A stretch of 64,000 nt of DNA from positions 2,108,001-2,172,000 of the forward strand of contig JYIP02000008.1 of the NCBI GenBank assembly GCA_001051155.2. Direction: 5' to 3'. Numbering within the stretch: position 1 is the stretch's first letter; each line of letters opens with the position of its first letter. The DNA comes from Chrysoporthe austroafricana. Its lineage: Eukaryota > Ascomycota > Sordariomycetes > Diaporthales > Cryphonectriaceae. This document shows positions 55,525 through 64,000 of the stretch, one piece after another. The notes beneath the pieces were generated by a model. That model saw nothing but the letters and a program-made list of their open reading frames with translations, did not search any database and was not told the DNA's origin. Made by a program: the position numbers and the translations under genes.

Positions 55525-56030
55525 AGGGGCAAGTGCCGCATCCATCTAAGCTGAGAACACGCCACGGCCTGAGCCGGGTGGCCGGCCGGGGACTCTCACG
55601 ACGATTTCTGGAGCAGGCCGCAGGGTAAGACGGCTGCATGTCCCGCGGGAGAAAGTCCTGCAGCGTGGCTACCGGTGTTGATCTGGGCAAACTGTAAATA
55701 GCAAGTCGATTGGCTCGCCGGCCGTGGTGGCAGCGACCGCACTGTTGCTATTTGCAGCTGAGGTAATCTTCCTGCTCTTGGCCCAGTGTTCTGTGACGGC
55801 GGTTGACTATCCTCCCGAGGCCTCCTCCACTTTTGCTTAGGAGCCGGAAATAGTGGTGTCGCGACATCTCGGTGGCGAGCAAGGTCGAAGGCGATGAGGC
55901 AGGCAGTCATAGCTAGTGCTGCGGTCGATCGGTCTTCTCTCGCCGGCTTACTGGCCAAGGGCTGCGCAGGCTGAAACCGCACGTGGTTCAGGTGTGGCAA
56001 GCTCGCTGCCTTCACAGCCTTGCCTCGCGG

Positions 56031-56037
56031 TATAAAT
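56031..56037 (+). promoter_or_regulatory. TATA box of the pseudokinase gene
   Basis: TATAAAT in the context CGGTATAAATAAT, 176 nt upstream of the ATG and followed by a C/A-rich leader. Confidence 0.45.
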
Positions 56038-56212
56038 AATACCTTGGCAGAGTCGTTGTGCTGCATAAATCGCCCCGGGACACCACTCGCCATCACCCAC
56101 TCCAAGAACACACCCAACACTTTGTTCAACATTGCCCATCCCTAACAATTCTTTCACAGCCTTCGAGCAGAAGGTTCCACGCTATATCAAATCGTCCAGC
56201 GACGCTTTCGAT

Positions 56213-57038
56213 ATGGCAAGCACCTTGGAAACGTCCAGCTGGACCCTTGGGGAAGCCAAAATCAGAGATGGGCGGTACGGGCCGGTCTTCATGGCGATAC
56301 AGGACACAGGAGAGCTCATGTCCGCAGAGCGGCTGGAGGGCCCGGCGTCCCAGATCAACCAGGAGCAGCTGAAGGCAGGCGGGCCAAACGTCGTCTCGTA
56401 CCTGGGCTGCCGGGCCAAGGCGGGACACACCTACCTCCTGTCGGAGCACCTGGCCGGCGGCACCCTGAGAGAGTTTGTCCAGCAGTACGGCACCGTCCCT
56501 TGGCCCCTGGCGCGGAGCATCCTCCGCCAGGTCGTGCTTGGCCTCGGGCAGCTGCAGGAGCAGGGCTTCGCCGCGGCCTACCTGGACTCGAGGTTCATCC
56601 TGGTGGACCACCAGGGCAATGTCAAGATCGAGGCACCGCTTCTCGGCGTGACCACGGGCGGGCAGACGCCGCCGCCTGCTTTTCTCACGCTCCCCGAGGG
56701 CCAGCAGGGGGACATGCGCAAGGCCGATGTATGGCTGCTTGGGATTGTGGCTGCCGAGCTTTTCTCTGGCAGTCACAGCCTTGACGCCGCCTCGGCCAGC
56801 CAGATCGCAGCCCAGGTCAAGCAGATCGAGGGGTCGGCCTGTGGCATATTCGTGCCTCAGGACAGAGTAGAGAAGCTCGATGAGCAGGCGCGAGACTTTC
56901 TTCGCCAGTGCTTCAGCGTGTAAGTGTAAATGCGAGCTAGCCAAGTACCTGATAGCTGACATTCAGTGCAGAAACGTCGACCAGCGACCAAGCGTCTCTG
57001 ATATACAGTCTCATCCTCTCCTGAGTGAAGCAGAATGA
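56213..57038 (+). CDS. Protein kinase-like pseudokinase (Ste11/Bck1-like fold, catalytic residues lost)
   Basis: Two exons, 56213-56919 and 56972-57038, give 257 residues, about one kinase domain. The fold is traceable: RYGPVFMAIQDTGELMSAERLE (G-loop to beta 3), TYLLSEHLAGGTLREFVQQYG (hinge and helix D), ILVDHQGNVKIEAP (catalytic loop to DFG position), LPEGQQGDMRKADVWLLGIVAAEL (APE to helix F, keeping DxWxxG), and NVDQRPSVSDIQSHPLL across the splice (final kinase helices). All catalytic residues are replaced: the VAIK Lys by Glu, the HRD Asp by Tyr, the loop Asn by Phe, the DFG Asp by Ala. The first G-loop Gly is also gone. So it should not phosphorylate; a scaffolding or regulatory role is inference. 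The frame upstream has only TTG, so ATG 56213 was chosen. Confidence 0.85.
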
Positions 57039-57194
57039 TACAGAACGTGAGCCTCACGGGCAAAGAGTTACTGCAAGGTCGTACGAGGGAAATTACTACA
57101 AACTTTGCGGCTATATTATTCTCGAGTGGTTTTCTCCATTAATATCATATGTGCAGTTGCGGTTTCCTTTTCCAGTAGAATCATCATATCCAAT

Positions 57195-58821
57195 CTACCT
57201 AGTATTCCTCTGGTCTGGAAATAGAATCTCATTGGCCATCTCCAGCAGCCTTCTCTCGGCCTCCTCCGCCGCGTCGTCCTCCTCCCAGGCCAGCAGCCCC
57301 ATCGCCCTCAGAGCCTCCTCCCCTCCTGCCTCATTGATCTCCTGTACGCCAGGCCGTCCGATGTGGCAACTCTCCCCAACGTCTTGGTCCAGATGCGGGA
57401 AGGTGAAGTCTGGCCCGGGAAAGCCGAGGATGAACGCCTTGCGCTGGTGGGCGAGGAAGAGCGCGTTGGCTGGGGTCAGCGGGCAGGAGGGAATGTAGAG
57501 GAACGTTGATGGCGAGGGCAGGTTGTTGACGTTCTGGGGGGTGCAAGGCGACTGGGGCACGGGTGGGTGGACGCAGGAGTAGGGGTCGGCATAGATGCCG
57601 TCCGGGTGCCAGATCACGAAATCTCCCGGTCTTAGGCGAGGCAAGGGGATGAGAGTCTTGTCGAGCTGGAGATGAGGATGCAGAATGGCGTTGATGTCCT
57701 GTGAGTGGGACGGCTTTGCCCCATGGATGACAGGGCTCTGTAGTGCGTCCAGAGTCCAGTTTGAGGGACTCAAGAATATTTCTGTGTTCTGGCCCTTGGT
57801 CCCGCCCAGTGACCTCTTGGGAGAGAAGAACGGCCTCAGCAGCCAGTATGCCGTGGCCAGTCTCAGTGGAAGCGCACACATGCGCATGGGCGGATTCTCA
57901 GTGGGGTTGAGTGCCAATATCCCCTGAAACATCCGGAAAGCACTATATGCGCTATCGCCGTTAGGAAGGTCGCTGGTTACTTCCAGGCGGATGCTGCTGT
58001 CCCATGGGTCGTAGTCTTCCCATTCGCCAGACCAGATCTTGTGGTACATCCCGGTCTTCGGGTGCCCGCCATAGCTGTCTGCTTCCCACCTCTCGACACT
58101 GCCACCGTCCACTCGCGCACTGATAGTCGAACCCGAGGTTCCTGCTGGTTTGCAGCAGCAGTCACACATGATCCGGATCTGATCTGCGTATGTCATGGGA
58201 TGCTTGGCTGAAGCTCTTGACTTAGAACCGCTAGCATGGTTCCAGCAGCCACTCATGAGGAACTTCTGCACCGCAAGCATATTTGGATGAGCTCGGGCGT
58301 TCAACTGGGCTGGGCTCCAGAGGAGCTCGTACCGCTTCGGGTGTTCGGGCGGCGAGGCTTTGGTATGAGGATTGTAACGAAGGTATTCGTCCAACTGTCC
58401 GGTCCAGGTCTCTGCTTCATCTTCAGAGACGACGTTGCGGATCACTGCTGCTCCTTTTGTTTTTAGGCCCTTAAGGAACGACTCCGCTCTGGCAGGAACG
58501 CTGATGTTCACGACTCAATGTTAGGACAGATTTTTTCCGAAATAAGCAATTCGTGGACGAAAGCAAAGGAGTAATATGTTTGGTTGGAAAAATATCGGGG
58601 GTGTGAAGTGCTGGAATAGCGTACCCGAGATCCTTGAAGTCGATTGTGGGGATAATGTTTGAGCCTGATTCCGTGACAGCCTTGGCTTCCTCTCTAAGCT
58701 GATTGAGCAATCGTTCCCATGATCTCATAATCGCGGCCTCGTTCCCCAGAAGAAGACCTTCCTTGATTTTAGCAAACCTCCCAGGAAGGGACAATGCCTC
58801 GTCTTCCGGCGGTGTGTTCAT
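57195..58821 (-). CDS. DUF1479 family protein (2OG/Fe(II)-oxygenase-like), metal motif altered
   Basis: Two exons on the minus strand, 58821-58625 and 58500-57195, give 500 residues. The join rebuilds TIDFKDLGVPARAESFLKGLKTKG, as in family members. Conserved blocks: LPGRFAKIKEGL near the start, AAVIRNVVSEDEA, RYELLWSPAQLNARAHPN, VDGGSVERWEADSYGG, DYDPWDSSIR, FRMFQGILAL, GDFVIWHPDGIYADP, and STFLYIPSCPLTPANALFLA. The family resembles phytanoyl-CoA-type oxygenases. The usual HVDGG metal motif reads RVDGG here (Arg195), and the distal IHAV block reads IYAD. The open frame continues upstream of ATG 58821 to near 59020 with plausible sequence (GYASVEWPKL) but no ATG, so an extra 5' exon may exist. 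The 3' end converges on the pseudokinase gene, 156 bp away. Confidence 0.82.
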
Positions 58822-60055
58822 GATTCTCAATCTTTCGGCAAGAGACTCATCGATAGCTGCAACACCATGTGGAGTTGAAGACAACTTGGGCCACTCGACC
58901 GAGGCGTATCCAGATATCAAGAGCTCTTGCACTGGTATCGCCCAGATAGAGCATACTTGGCGGACCCTTGAGTGCTCGCAAGCGGCGCCATAGCTTCCCC
59001 CAAAAGCGAGACGGAAACTTTAAGATATCGGAGCGATTTCATTTGCAAAGGGCTCATGCAAGACTGTAGGTCTATTGGCAACGAGCAGGTGGGCTGTTTG
59101 CCGTTGTGCTGTCTATGTCGAAATCGTCATGAAGCATGTGAAAGGACTGAGGCGGCCTTGACCGGCTGCATCGCTAATGCTAGAGGAGACGGCGCTGGAG
59201 GCCCAATGGGGATCCTTGCATGGCTTCAGGTCCGCTCCAGTCGCCAGACACCGGGCCGCGATGCCGAACACAGCTCCTCTGAGCAGAGTGCATTCAAGGC
59301 GCCAATGAGAGGCGCGAATTCTGATCCAGTAGCGTAAGGCTGAGCCTCTTGCATCCAGGCGAGCGGACGAGCTCCCGAGACAGCACAAACCGATGTACGA
59401 TGCTCCGGAACAAAACCCCAGGGGCTGAGTTCGCGCCCAGGTCCCGCACACAGTGGCAAGCCGCGCAAGCTTGTATGTGACCTAATGCATGCATAATATT
59501 TTGAACACCCGATTCAACGGTCAACGTTCGTGTTGGGCGGCCGCCCCTCTGCATGCGGTCTTGCTATGTTGTAGTCGAAGGGCACAGTGGCCGTCCATAC
59601 TTCGTACCACCTTCCAGATGCCTCTAAAGGTACTTCTCCCCCTCCCGCTAATTAGATTACTTCTGGCCGCCTTATTCCCCTGACGAGAAGAGTCGGCATA
59701 AACGCCATACCCTTCTCGGTGTTAGGCCTCCAGTTGAGCGAGGCCTTAAGTGCGATGGCCGACCGGTGACCGCCAGCTCGGAAGTTGTCGATAGTGGTGG
59801 AAAAGCGCTCACTAGTGCGAACATATCGCGTCTTTCCTTGGCGCTGCATTGATAAATCGTTGGCCCCGAGAATATGTCCGATCGAGTTCTGCCGAGTAAC
59901 GTAAATAAATTCAACCCTGCCTGATATCGTATGACTTATCGATCTCAACCCGATGCAGTGTTGGGCTCAGGGCCGCGGAGTTTCTAGGGGCTCTCATGTG
60001 GGCACCACGCCTCGAAACCCTCGTAACTGAGGCGCCGACGGGAAGCTGATGCAGG
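58822..60055. other. Intergenic region
   Basis: 1.2 kb between the DUF1479 5' end and the stop of the helix-hairpin-helix-like gene, both on the minus strand. The left 200 nt may include further DUF1479 coding sequence. Nothing else is supportable. Confidence 0.5.
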
Positions 60056-60987
60056 TCATGCAGTCTTGCCTCTTTTGGATCGACGAGGAGCGGTAATTCC
60101 GTCTACAGGTGCGTCTCGTTTCCTCTTGGTAGGGGCAAGCTTTCTCGCTTGCGCCGCCCTCTCGTTGACTGGTGCTAGTGCTTTCGCCAGTGGACTGGAG
60201 CTGACCTCGTTCATCAGGACGTACGCGACCCGTTCTACGTCCACTGCCCTCACGTGAAGCCGACTGGCCAGATCTTGTAAGCTCTTGCTGAGCTCCCTGT
60301 ACTCTTTCGCGTTGTACTTGATAGGGTCTCGACTGCCGTTGCAGCAAAGCCAGTAGCAGGCCTCGTCCGCAAAGAAAATGACCTTTTCTGGATCGTGCAC
60401 CGCGAGGAGAAGGGACGCCGTGGCTGGCCCGATCCCCCTGAGCTTCGTGAGGATGTCGATGGCGGCAGACGCGTCCGCCTCCTGCAGATATGTGTCCACC
60501 GCGCTCTTGACAGTGTCTCCGGTGGCCGACTCGTCATTCGAAGACACGAGCTTCATCAAGGTTGGGCGAAACTTGCCATGTTTTCTGGACACTCATCAGC
60601 CTGTGCGCCGAAGTGCAAGCTGTGGGCCATGACGGGGACGCCCGCGTTGCTGGCATGCCATTGTGATGTGAATGAGCGCGTACAGTTTCCACTCAACTAG
60701 AGACTTTACATGGTCAAGTTGCATGACCTGCCTCGGTTTGGCCAGGGAGAAGAGACTCGGTGCATCCACATATCGGTACCGGTCCAGTTCTACGAGCGTC
60801 TTCTGGCCAGACTTGGCTGCCAGCTTGTCAGTCCACTGTGCTCTATTCTCGCCGGAACATGGGTATGTGCGACGTTACCACCCTTAGAGGCAGACACTGC
60901 CTCTATCATCTGCTCGTATCGACCAAGGGCATCTTGAAACTCGTCCAAAGTGATGTCGCCCGGGGTGAGTTTTGTCGCGGCACCCAT
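60056..60987 (-). CDS. Conserved fungal helix-hairpin-helix (HhH)-like protein, function unknown
   Basis: Three exons on the minus strand, 60987-60879, 60816-60684 and 60584-60056, give 256 residues. Joins are supported by frame and continuity: SKGAKSGQKTLVELDRYRY at the first, LVEWKLKHGKFRPTLMKLV at the second. The segment LTKLRGIGPATASLLLAVHDP has the LxGIGPxTA pattern of HhH DNA-binding hairpins as in DNA glycosylases, followed by IFFADEACYWLC. The catalytic Lys/Asp pair of HhH-GPD glycosylases is not obvious, so enzyme activity is not claimed. The C-terminus is rich in Lys/Arg (TKRKRDAP, RRSKRGKTA), typical of a nuclear protein. Similar proteins are widespread in filamentous fungi without assigned function. 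Confidence 0.85.
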
Positions 60988-61636
60988 GCTTCCTCCACAC
61001 TGGTTAGCACTGGGGATGAACTCGGAGGCTGGAGTGCCTGCAGCTTATGATGACCCCGGAACGAGATATCGAGAAGAACCGATGGCCTAGTGCCCGGAGC
61101 AGACGACAGCTCGGTGGACGAGATCGAGGTTGAATTGTTGAAGAGTGATGGTCAATGCGAGGCATGCCCAAAAAGGTTTAGTCCCACTCGCGGGGTCTTG
61201 ACCGTTGAAAAGCGGTCCGTGCATCAGCCTCAACGTCAACGTCGTCTTCCGCTGACTCGTCGTTAACATACTTGGGACATCTTGGACTTTGGTGCGCATA
61301 CAGAGATATTACAAGGGCTCAATGCGTCGACATGAAGTATCAACTACGCAGCAGAAAGTTCTAACCTGCAGCAGGGCTCCGCGAATGGTATGTGTAGGAT
61401 CGACGTAAGGGCGAATGCGCGAGCACCCCTGCGGACTTACAAATCCGCGTCTATATCGAGGAAATGGATGAGAGTCTCTTCCTATGAGCACCCGCTCATT
61501 ATAAGGCACTTTCTGGCATCACTATAAAATGGAGGCACGCGCCCTGCCCTTGGTGTGTCCCAAGGTTCGATCCTCGTATCTCAAGGACACGAATATTCTG
61601 AAGACTAGACGACTCTGAGTAGGGATCTAACCCAAC
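60988..61636. promoter_or_regulatory. Divergent intergenic region between the HhH-like and cupin genes
   Basis: 649 bp head-to-head spacer holding both promoters, with a TATA box for the cupin gene at 61523. No other gene seen. Confidence 0.55.
61523..61529 (+). promoter_or_regulatory. TATA box of the cupin gene
   Basis: TATAAAA in CACTATAAAATGG, 108 nt upstream of the ATG. Confidence 0.5.
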
Positions 61637-62191
61637 ATGACTGACGCTCAACCTTCTGTCTCGACGTCGGCCCCGCCGGCCGACCCCAATCGATATATCA
61701 CTACAACCGACGCCGATGCGAAGGCGGTTTTCTCTACTATACCCGCCCCGTTGCAGGTCGTCCGGGACCTCGGCGGCTCCCTCTTCCGGCTGGGCTACCA
61801 GACCTCCCGGCCGCCCATCTCCCTCGCCGACCACAACGACGTCAACGCCTACTCCCAATCTCTGGACAACCCACCGCCCCTGGTCCCTCCCGGCGGCGGC
61901 GCCGTCGTCTGGTATATCGACTCGCCCCCCGGCGCGGTCAGCCCGCTCCACCGCACCGTGAGCCTCGACATCATCATCCAGATCGAGGGCGAGCTCGAGC
62001 TGCACCTCGACAGCGGCGAGAAGAGACTCCTCAAGCCCGGCGACATGACCGTGCAGCGGGCGACCATGCATGAATGGCGCAACCCGAGCAAGACGAAGTG
62101 GGCGAGGATGATCGGGATTCTGTCCGAGTGCGAGCCGGTCGTCGTGGGAGGCGAGACCCTTGGCACCTTCTTTCCGCCGGCAGAGCATTGA
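61637..62191 (+). CDS. Small cupin-domain protein
   Basis: A single exon of 184 residues, ATG at 61637 in the context CCCAACATGA. The C-terminal two thirds form a single cupin barrel: GGGAVVWYIDSPPGAVSPLHRTVSLD (motif 1) and IEGELELHLDSGEKRLLKPGD (turn and motif 2), then MHEWRNPS. Metal-binding positions are partly present (His in SPLHRT and in TMHEWRN, Glu in EGELEL), but spacing differs from dioxygenase cupins. Close relatives are small fungal proteins of unknown role, sometimes near secondary-metabolite genes. No signal peptide. A TATA box is 108 nt upstream of the ATG; its 3' end converges on the HET gene, 220 bp away. Confidence 0.88.
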   Translation: MTDAQPSVSTSAPPADPNRYITTTDADAKAVFSTIPAPLQVVRDLGGSLFRLGYQTSRPPISLADHNDVNAYSQSLDNPPPLVPPGGGAVVWYIDSPPGAVSPLHRTVSLDIIIQIEGELELHLDSGEKRLLKPGDMTVQRATMHEWRNPSKTKWARMIGILSECEPVVVGGETLGTFFPPAEH

Positions 62192-62411
62192 GGCCTCAGG
62201 ATCATATTTGACCTGGGCCGCTCGCGCCAGGTGCTTGAGAGTGGTATATTGGGAATGCCCGCTCACGGGGCAGGTATGGACATGCGTTGTAGCAAGCTGC
62301 AGACGATAGCAATATCGAGCGCTGGCAACTACTTCTACTCATGCGACCCGCACTGTCGTTGACAGGACCGAATCATGTTTTTTCAATGCCTTTATGTCGA
62401 GGTCCTCGTCC

Positions 62412-64000
62412 TCAGATCAGCGTAATCGGCTCCGGGGCGGTGTTGTCGAACATATCCAAGTGATCCTCCCGGAGTACAAAGACTCCCCGGCGTACGTACA
62501 CACCTCGACGTTCCTGGCTTTCCTGAACTATCATGCCCGAGAAAAGGAGCTTCTTGGAGTAACCAGGCGGCTGGTTGATAAGCTTCAGTGCCAGAACGTC
62601 CCCAGATGACTGCTCTAGTCCAAAGTCCAAGGCTGCGTAGGCGACGTGCTCGTCACCGTCGTGGACGCAGTAGTTGAAATCATCGTATACAACTAGCCAA
62701 GACTCTGGATCCGGTGAGTCGCTTTTCAGCTGCAGCTGTGCCGAATCCAGCGGACCGGAGATCGAAATCTGTCGGTACCTCCCTTTCAAGGTCAAGTGGC
62801 CACCCGTCAAGCACCCGAAGGCACTCTCCCCTTCAAGCTGAATATCGGCATCGAGCAGCTCAATCTCCCCAGTCAACATCTCGATAGTGCCCAGCGTGAC
62901 GCAGCCCCAGTCGTTACAGGGAACACTCGGCCAGTGTATGAACTTATCCAGACTTGCCCAGGACCACGAAGGCGCACGATACTTCTTTGGCCGCGACAAT
63001 GGCCAGTCCAAGACGGTAAATTTGGATCTGGGCTCCTCTGTCTCCGGCTGCGACGGGGGCCAGGACCAAACCTTCGACAAGAATTGAAGCTTGGGGCTTC
63101 GCTGCGGCTTCCACAGCAGGCCAAGGGCGAGATCATTTTCCCATATACCGGCTAGATACCTCCCGACGTTGCATCTTGCTGCGAGATCTCTAGCCAAACC
63201 CTCAGCTGCTGGGAACTTATCCGTCTCGTACGTGAGAAGTCTGTCTGAGAATTGTTGTATCGCCGAGTACCACATGCAAAAGGGCCTGTAAGCCACGTCT
63301 TCCCATTCTGAGGAGTCCGAGCAGTCGTCGCTGTCCGAGTCCCCGGACTGTGACGAATCCTCCTGCATGGCAGCTTCGTCATCGCCAGATAAACCTAGCG
63401 ACGCGCTATGCTCGGGCGAGCTTGTCACCTCTGACGGCAGTTTCTCAGGTCCGTTGTCTACATCGCTGTCATACTCTTCATCGGCGACAGTCGGCAGTGC
63501 TTCAATGTTGAAACGACTCATCGGTGAATTTATGCCGTAATTTGCGTCGCCTTCGGTGCGTAGGAGATTGGCGATCTTGCACTCGTGATAGATCCTTGAG
63601 TGGCAGAAGTGCAAAATTCTCCTAGATAGGAATCGTTCCTGCAGGGTCCAGCCCCTCCGATTCCACCATGAGTTCTCTATGTCTTCTTCGTAGTGCTCAT
63701 TAACTTGATCAGTCATCTGAAGGAGAAGATGACCATCAGAGCCGCCGTGCACTGGGTGAATGTATGGGATTCGGGCACTTCGTAGTTGCCTCCTTTGCAG
63801 GAATCCATCGTGACAAGACCTGGCAGAGGTTGACACGACCGTGATAGTCGCATACTTGTAGACCTCGGCCATCCTCGCGGCTTCTTGCTCCCAGTCTGTC
63901 GAGGAGTCCTGCATGATACAGAGAGAATCGACCCATAGATAATCATATCCAAGGGCTCGGGTAACTTCGACGGCGTCCCGGAAATTTGGCGGCAAACTGC
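62412..64000 (-). CDS. HET-domain (heterokaryon incompatibility) protein, 3' part (5' end outside window)
   Basis: The minus-strand frame is open from the right edge to a TGA at 62412-62414, about 529 codons; the N-terminus lies beyond 64000. The first visible residues, SLPPNFRDAVEVTRALGYDYLWVDSLCIMQDSSTDWEQEAARMAEVY, are the second half of a HET domain, with WVDSLCI and the acidic W-E-A-A pattern. GWTLQERFLSRRILHFC follows, also typical. The C-terminal part has an acidic Ser/Asp/Glu insertion (residues near SGDSDSDDCSDSSEWED) and YRAPSWSWASLD, a hallmark of the fungal HET family. HET proteins mediate non-self recognition and cell death on fusion of incompatible hyphae, or related immunity-like roles; the specificity cannot be told from the sequence. 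No intron is needed in the visible part. Confidence 0.9.
   Translation of the reverse strand, partial: SLPPNFRDAVEVTRALGYDYLWVDSLCIMQDSSTDWEQEAARMAEVYKYATITVVSTSARSCHDGFLQRRQLRSARIPYIHPVHGGSDGHLLLQMTDQVNEHYEEDIENSWWNRRGWTLQERFLSRRILHFCHSRIYHECKIANLLRTEGDANYGINSPMSRFNIEALPTVADEEYDSDVDNGPEKLPSEVTSSPEHSASLGLSGDDEAAMQEDSSQSGDSDSDDCSDSSEWEDVAYRPFCMWYSAIQQFSDRLLTYETDKFPAAEGLARDLAARCNVGRYLAGIWENDLALGLLWKPQRSPKLQFLSKVWSWPPSQPETEEPRSKFTVLDWPLSRPKKYRAPSWSWASLDKFIHWPSVPCNDWGCVTLGTIEMLTGEIELLDADIQLEGESAFGCLTGGHLTLKGRYRQISISGPLDSAQLQLKSDSPDPESWLVVYDDFNYCVHDGDEHVAYAALDFGLEQSSGDVLALKLINQPPGYSKKLLFSGMIVQESQERRGVYVRRGVFVLREDHLDMFDNTAPEPITLI

Larger units (their letters stand above)
54419..56212. other. Divergent intergenic region between the cysteine-rich gene and the pseudokinase gene
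   Basis: 1.8 kb containing the leader and TATA box of the cysteine-rich gene, a T-run at about 55138-55152, a tRNA-like relic at 55456-55524 and the TATA box of the pseudokinase gene. No further gene is supportable. Confidence 0.5.

Noticed and set aside
61560..61575. GGTTCGATCC, a perfect-looking tRNA B box
   Set aside because: The flanking bases cannot form a T stem and there is no A box upstream at the right distance; it also lies in the leader of the cupin gene.

Overview
This window is nuclear DNA from a filamentous ascomycete (Pezizomycotina), most likely a Sordariomycete. Coding DNA is GC-rich. Introns are short (about 50-240 nt) with GTRNGT-type donors and YAG acceptors, and spacers are full of microsatellites. 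Every recognisable protein is eukaryotic and fungal: mitochondrial uS8, YAE1, ROK1, TAF1, ARP4, PEX13, BAP31/YET3, an RLM1-type MADS-box factor, L-arabinitol dehydrogenase, a Clr5-domain protein and a HET-domain protein. There are no operons, CRISPR arrays or prokaryotic signals. I built exon models by hand from frame, splice sites and family continuity. All multi-exon totals come out divisible by three.

Layout, left to right. 1-7.1 kb: the 3' end of a Lys/Glu/Pro-rich protein (+), mitochondrial ribosomal protein uS8m (-), a conserved proline-rich protein of unknown function (+), a duplicated GT microsatellite, and a small single-pass membrane protein (-). 7.1-11.6 kb: gene-poor, microsatellite-rich. 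11.6-20.2 kb: YAE1 (-), a secreted amidase (-), a Clr5-domain protein with an internal tandem repeat (-), and divergently the DEAD-box helicase ROK1 (+). 21.3-24.3 kb: a seven-exon MFS sugar transporter (+) and a convergent AhpC/TSA-like protein (-). 25-28 kb: sparse, with one doubtful ORF. 28.3-30.3 kb: the MADS-box regulator (-), followed by almost 7 kb without a supportable gene. 37.1-40.8 kb: TAF1 (-). 42.6-54.4 kb, the densest part: D-serine dehydratase (+), ARP4 (-), L-arabinitol 4-dehydrogenase (+), PEX13 (+), BAP31-like (+), and a secreted cysteine-rich protein made of two nearly identical modules (-). 56.2-64 kb: a kinase-fold pseudokinase (+), a DUF1479 protein with an altered metal motif (-), a helix-hairpin-helix-like protein (-), a cupin (+), and the 3' part of a HET-domain gene running off the right edge (-).

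The genes do not form one pathway. Most are housekeeping: transcription and chromatin (TAF1, ARP4), ribosome biogenesis and translation (ROK1, YAE1, uS8m), and organelle biogenesis (PEX13, BAP31). The right third also carries accessory-type genes. The observations most worth following are the duplicated six-cysteine secreted protein, the complete pseudokinase, the DUF1479 protein with Arg in place of the expected His, the stop-free 3n intron inside the Clr5 DNA-binding domain, and the long gene-free stretch upstream of the MADS-box gene.
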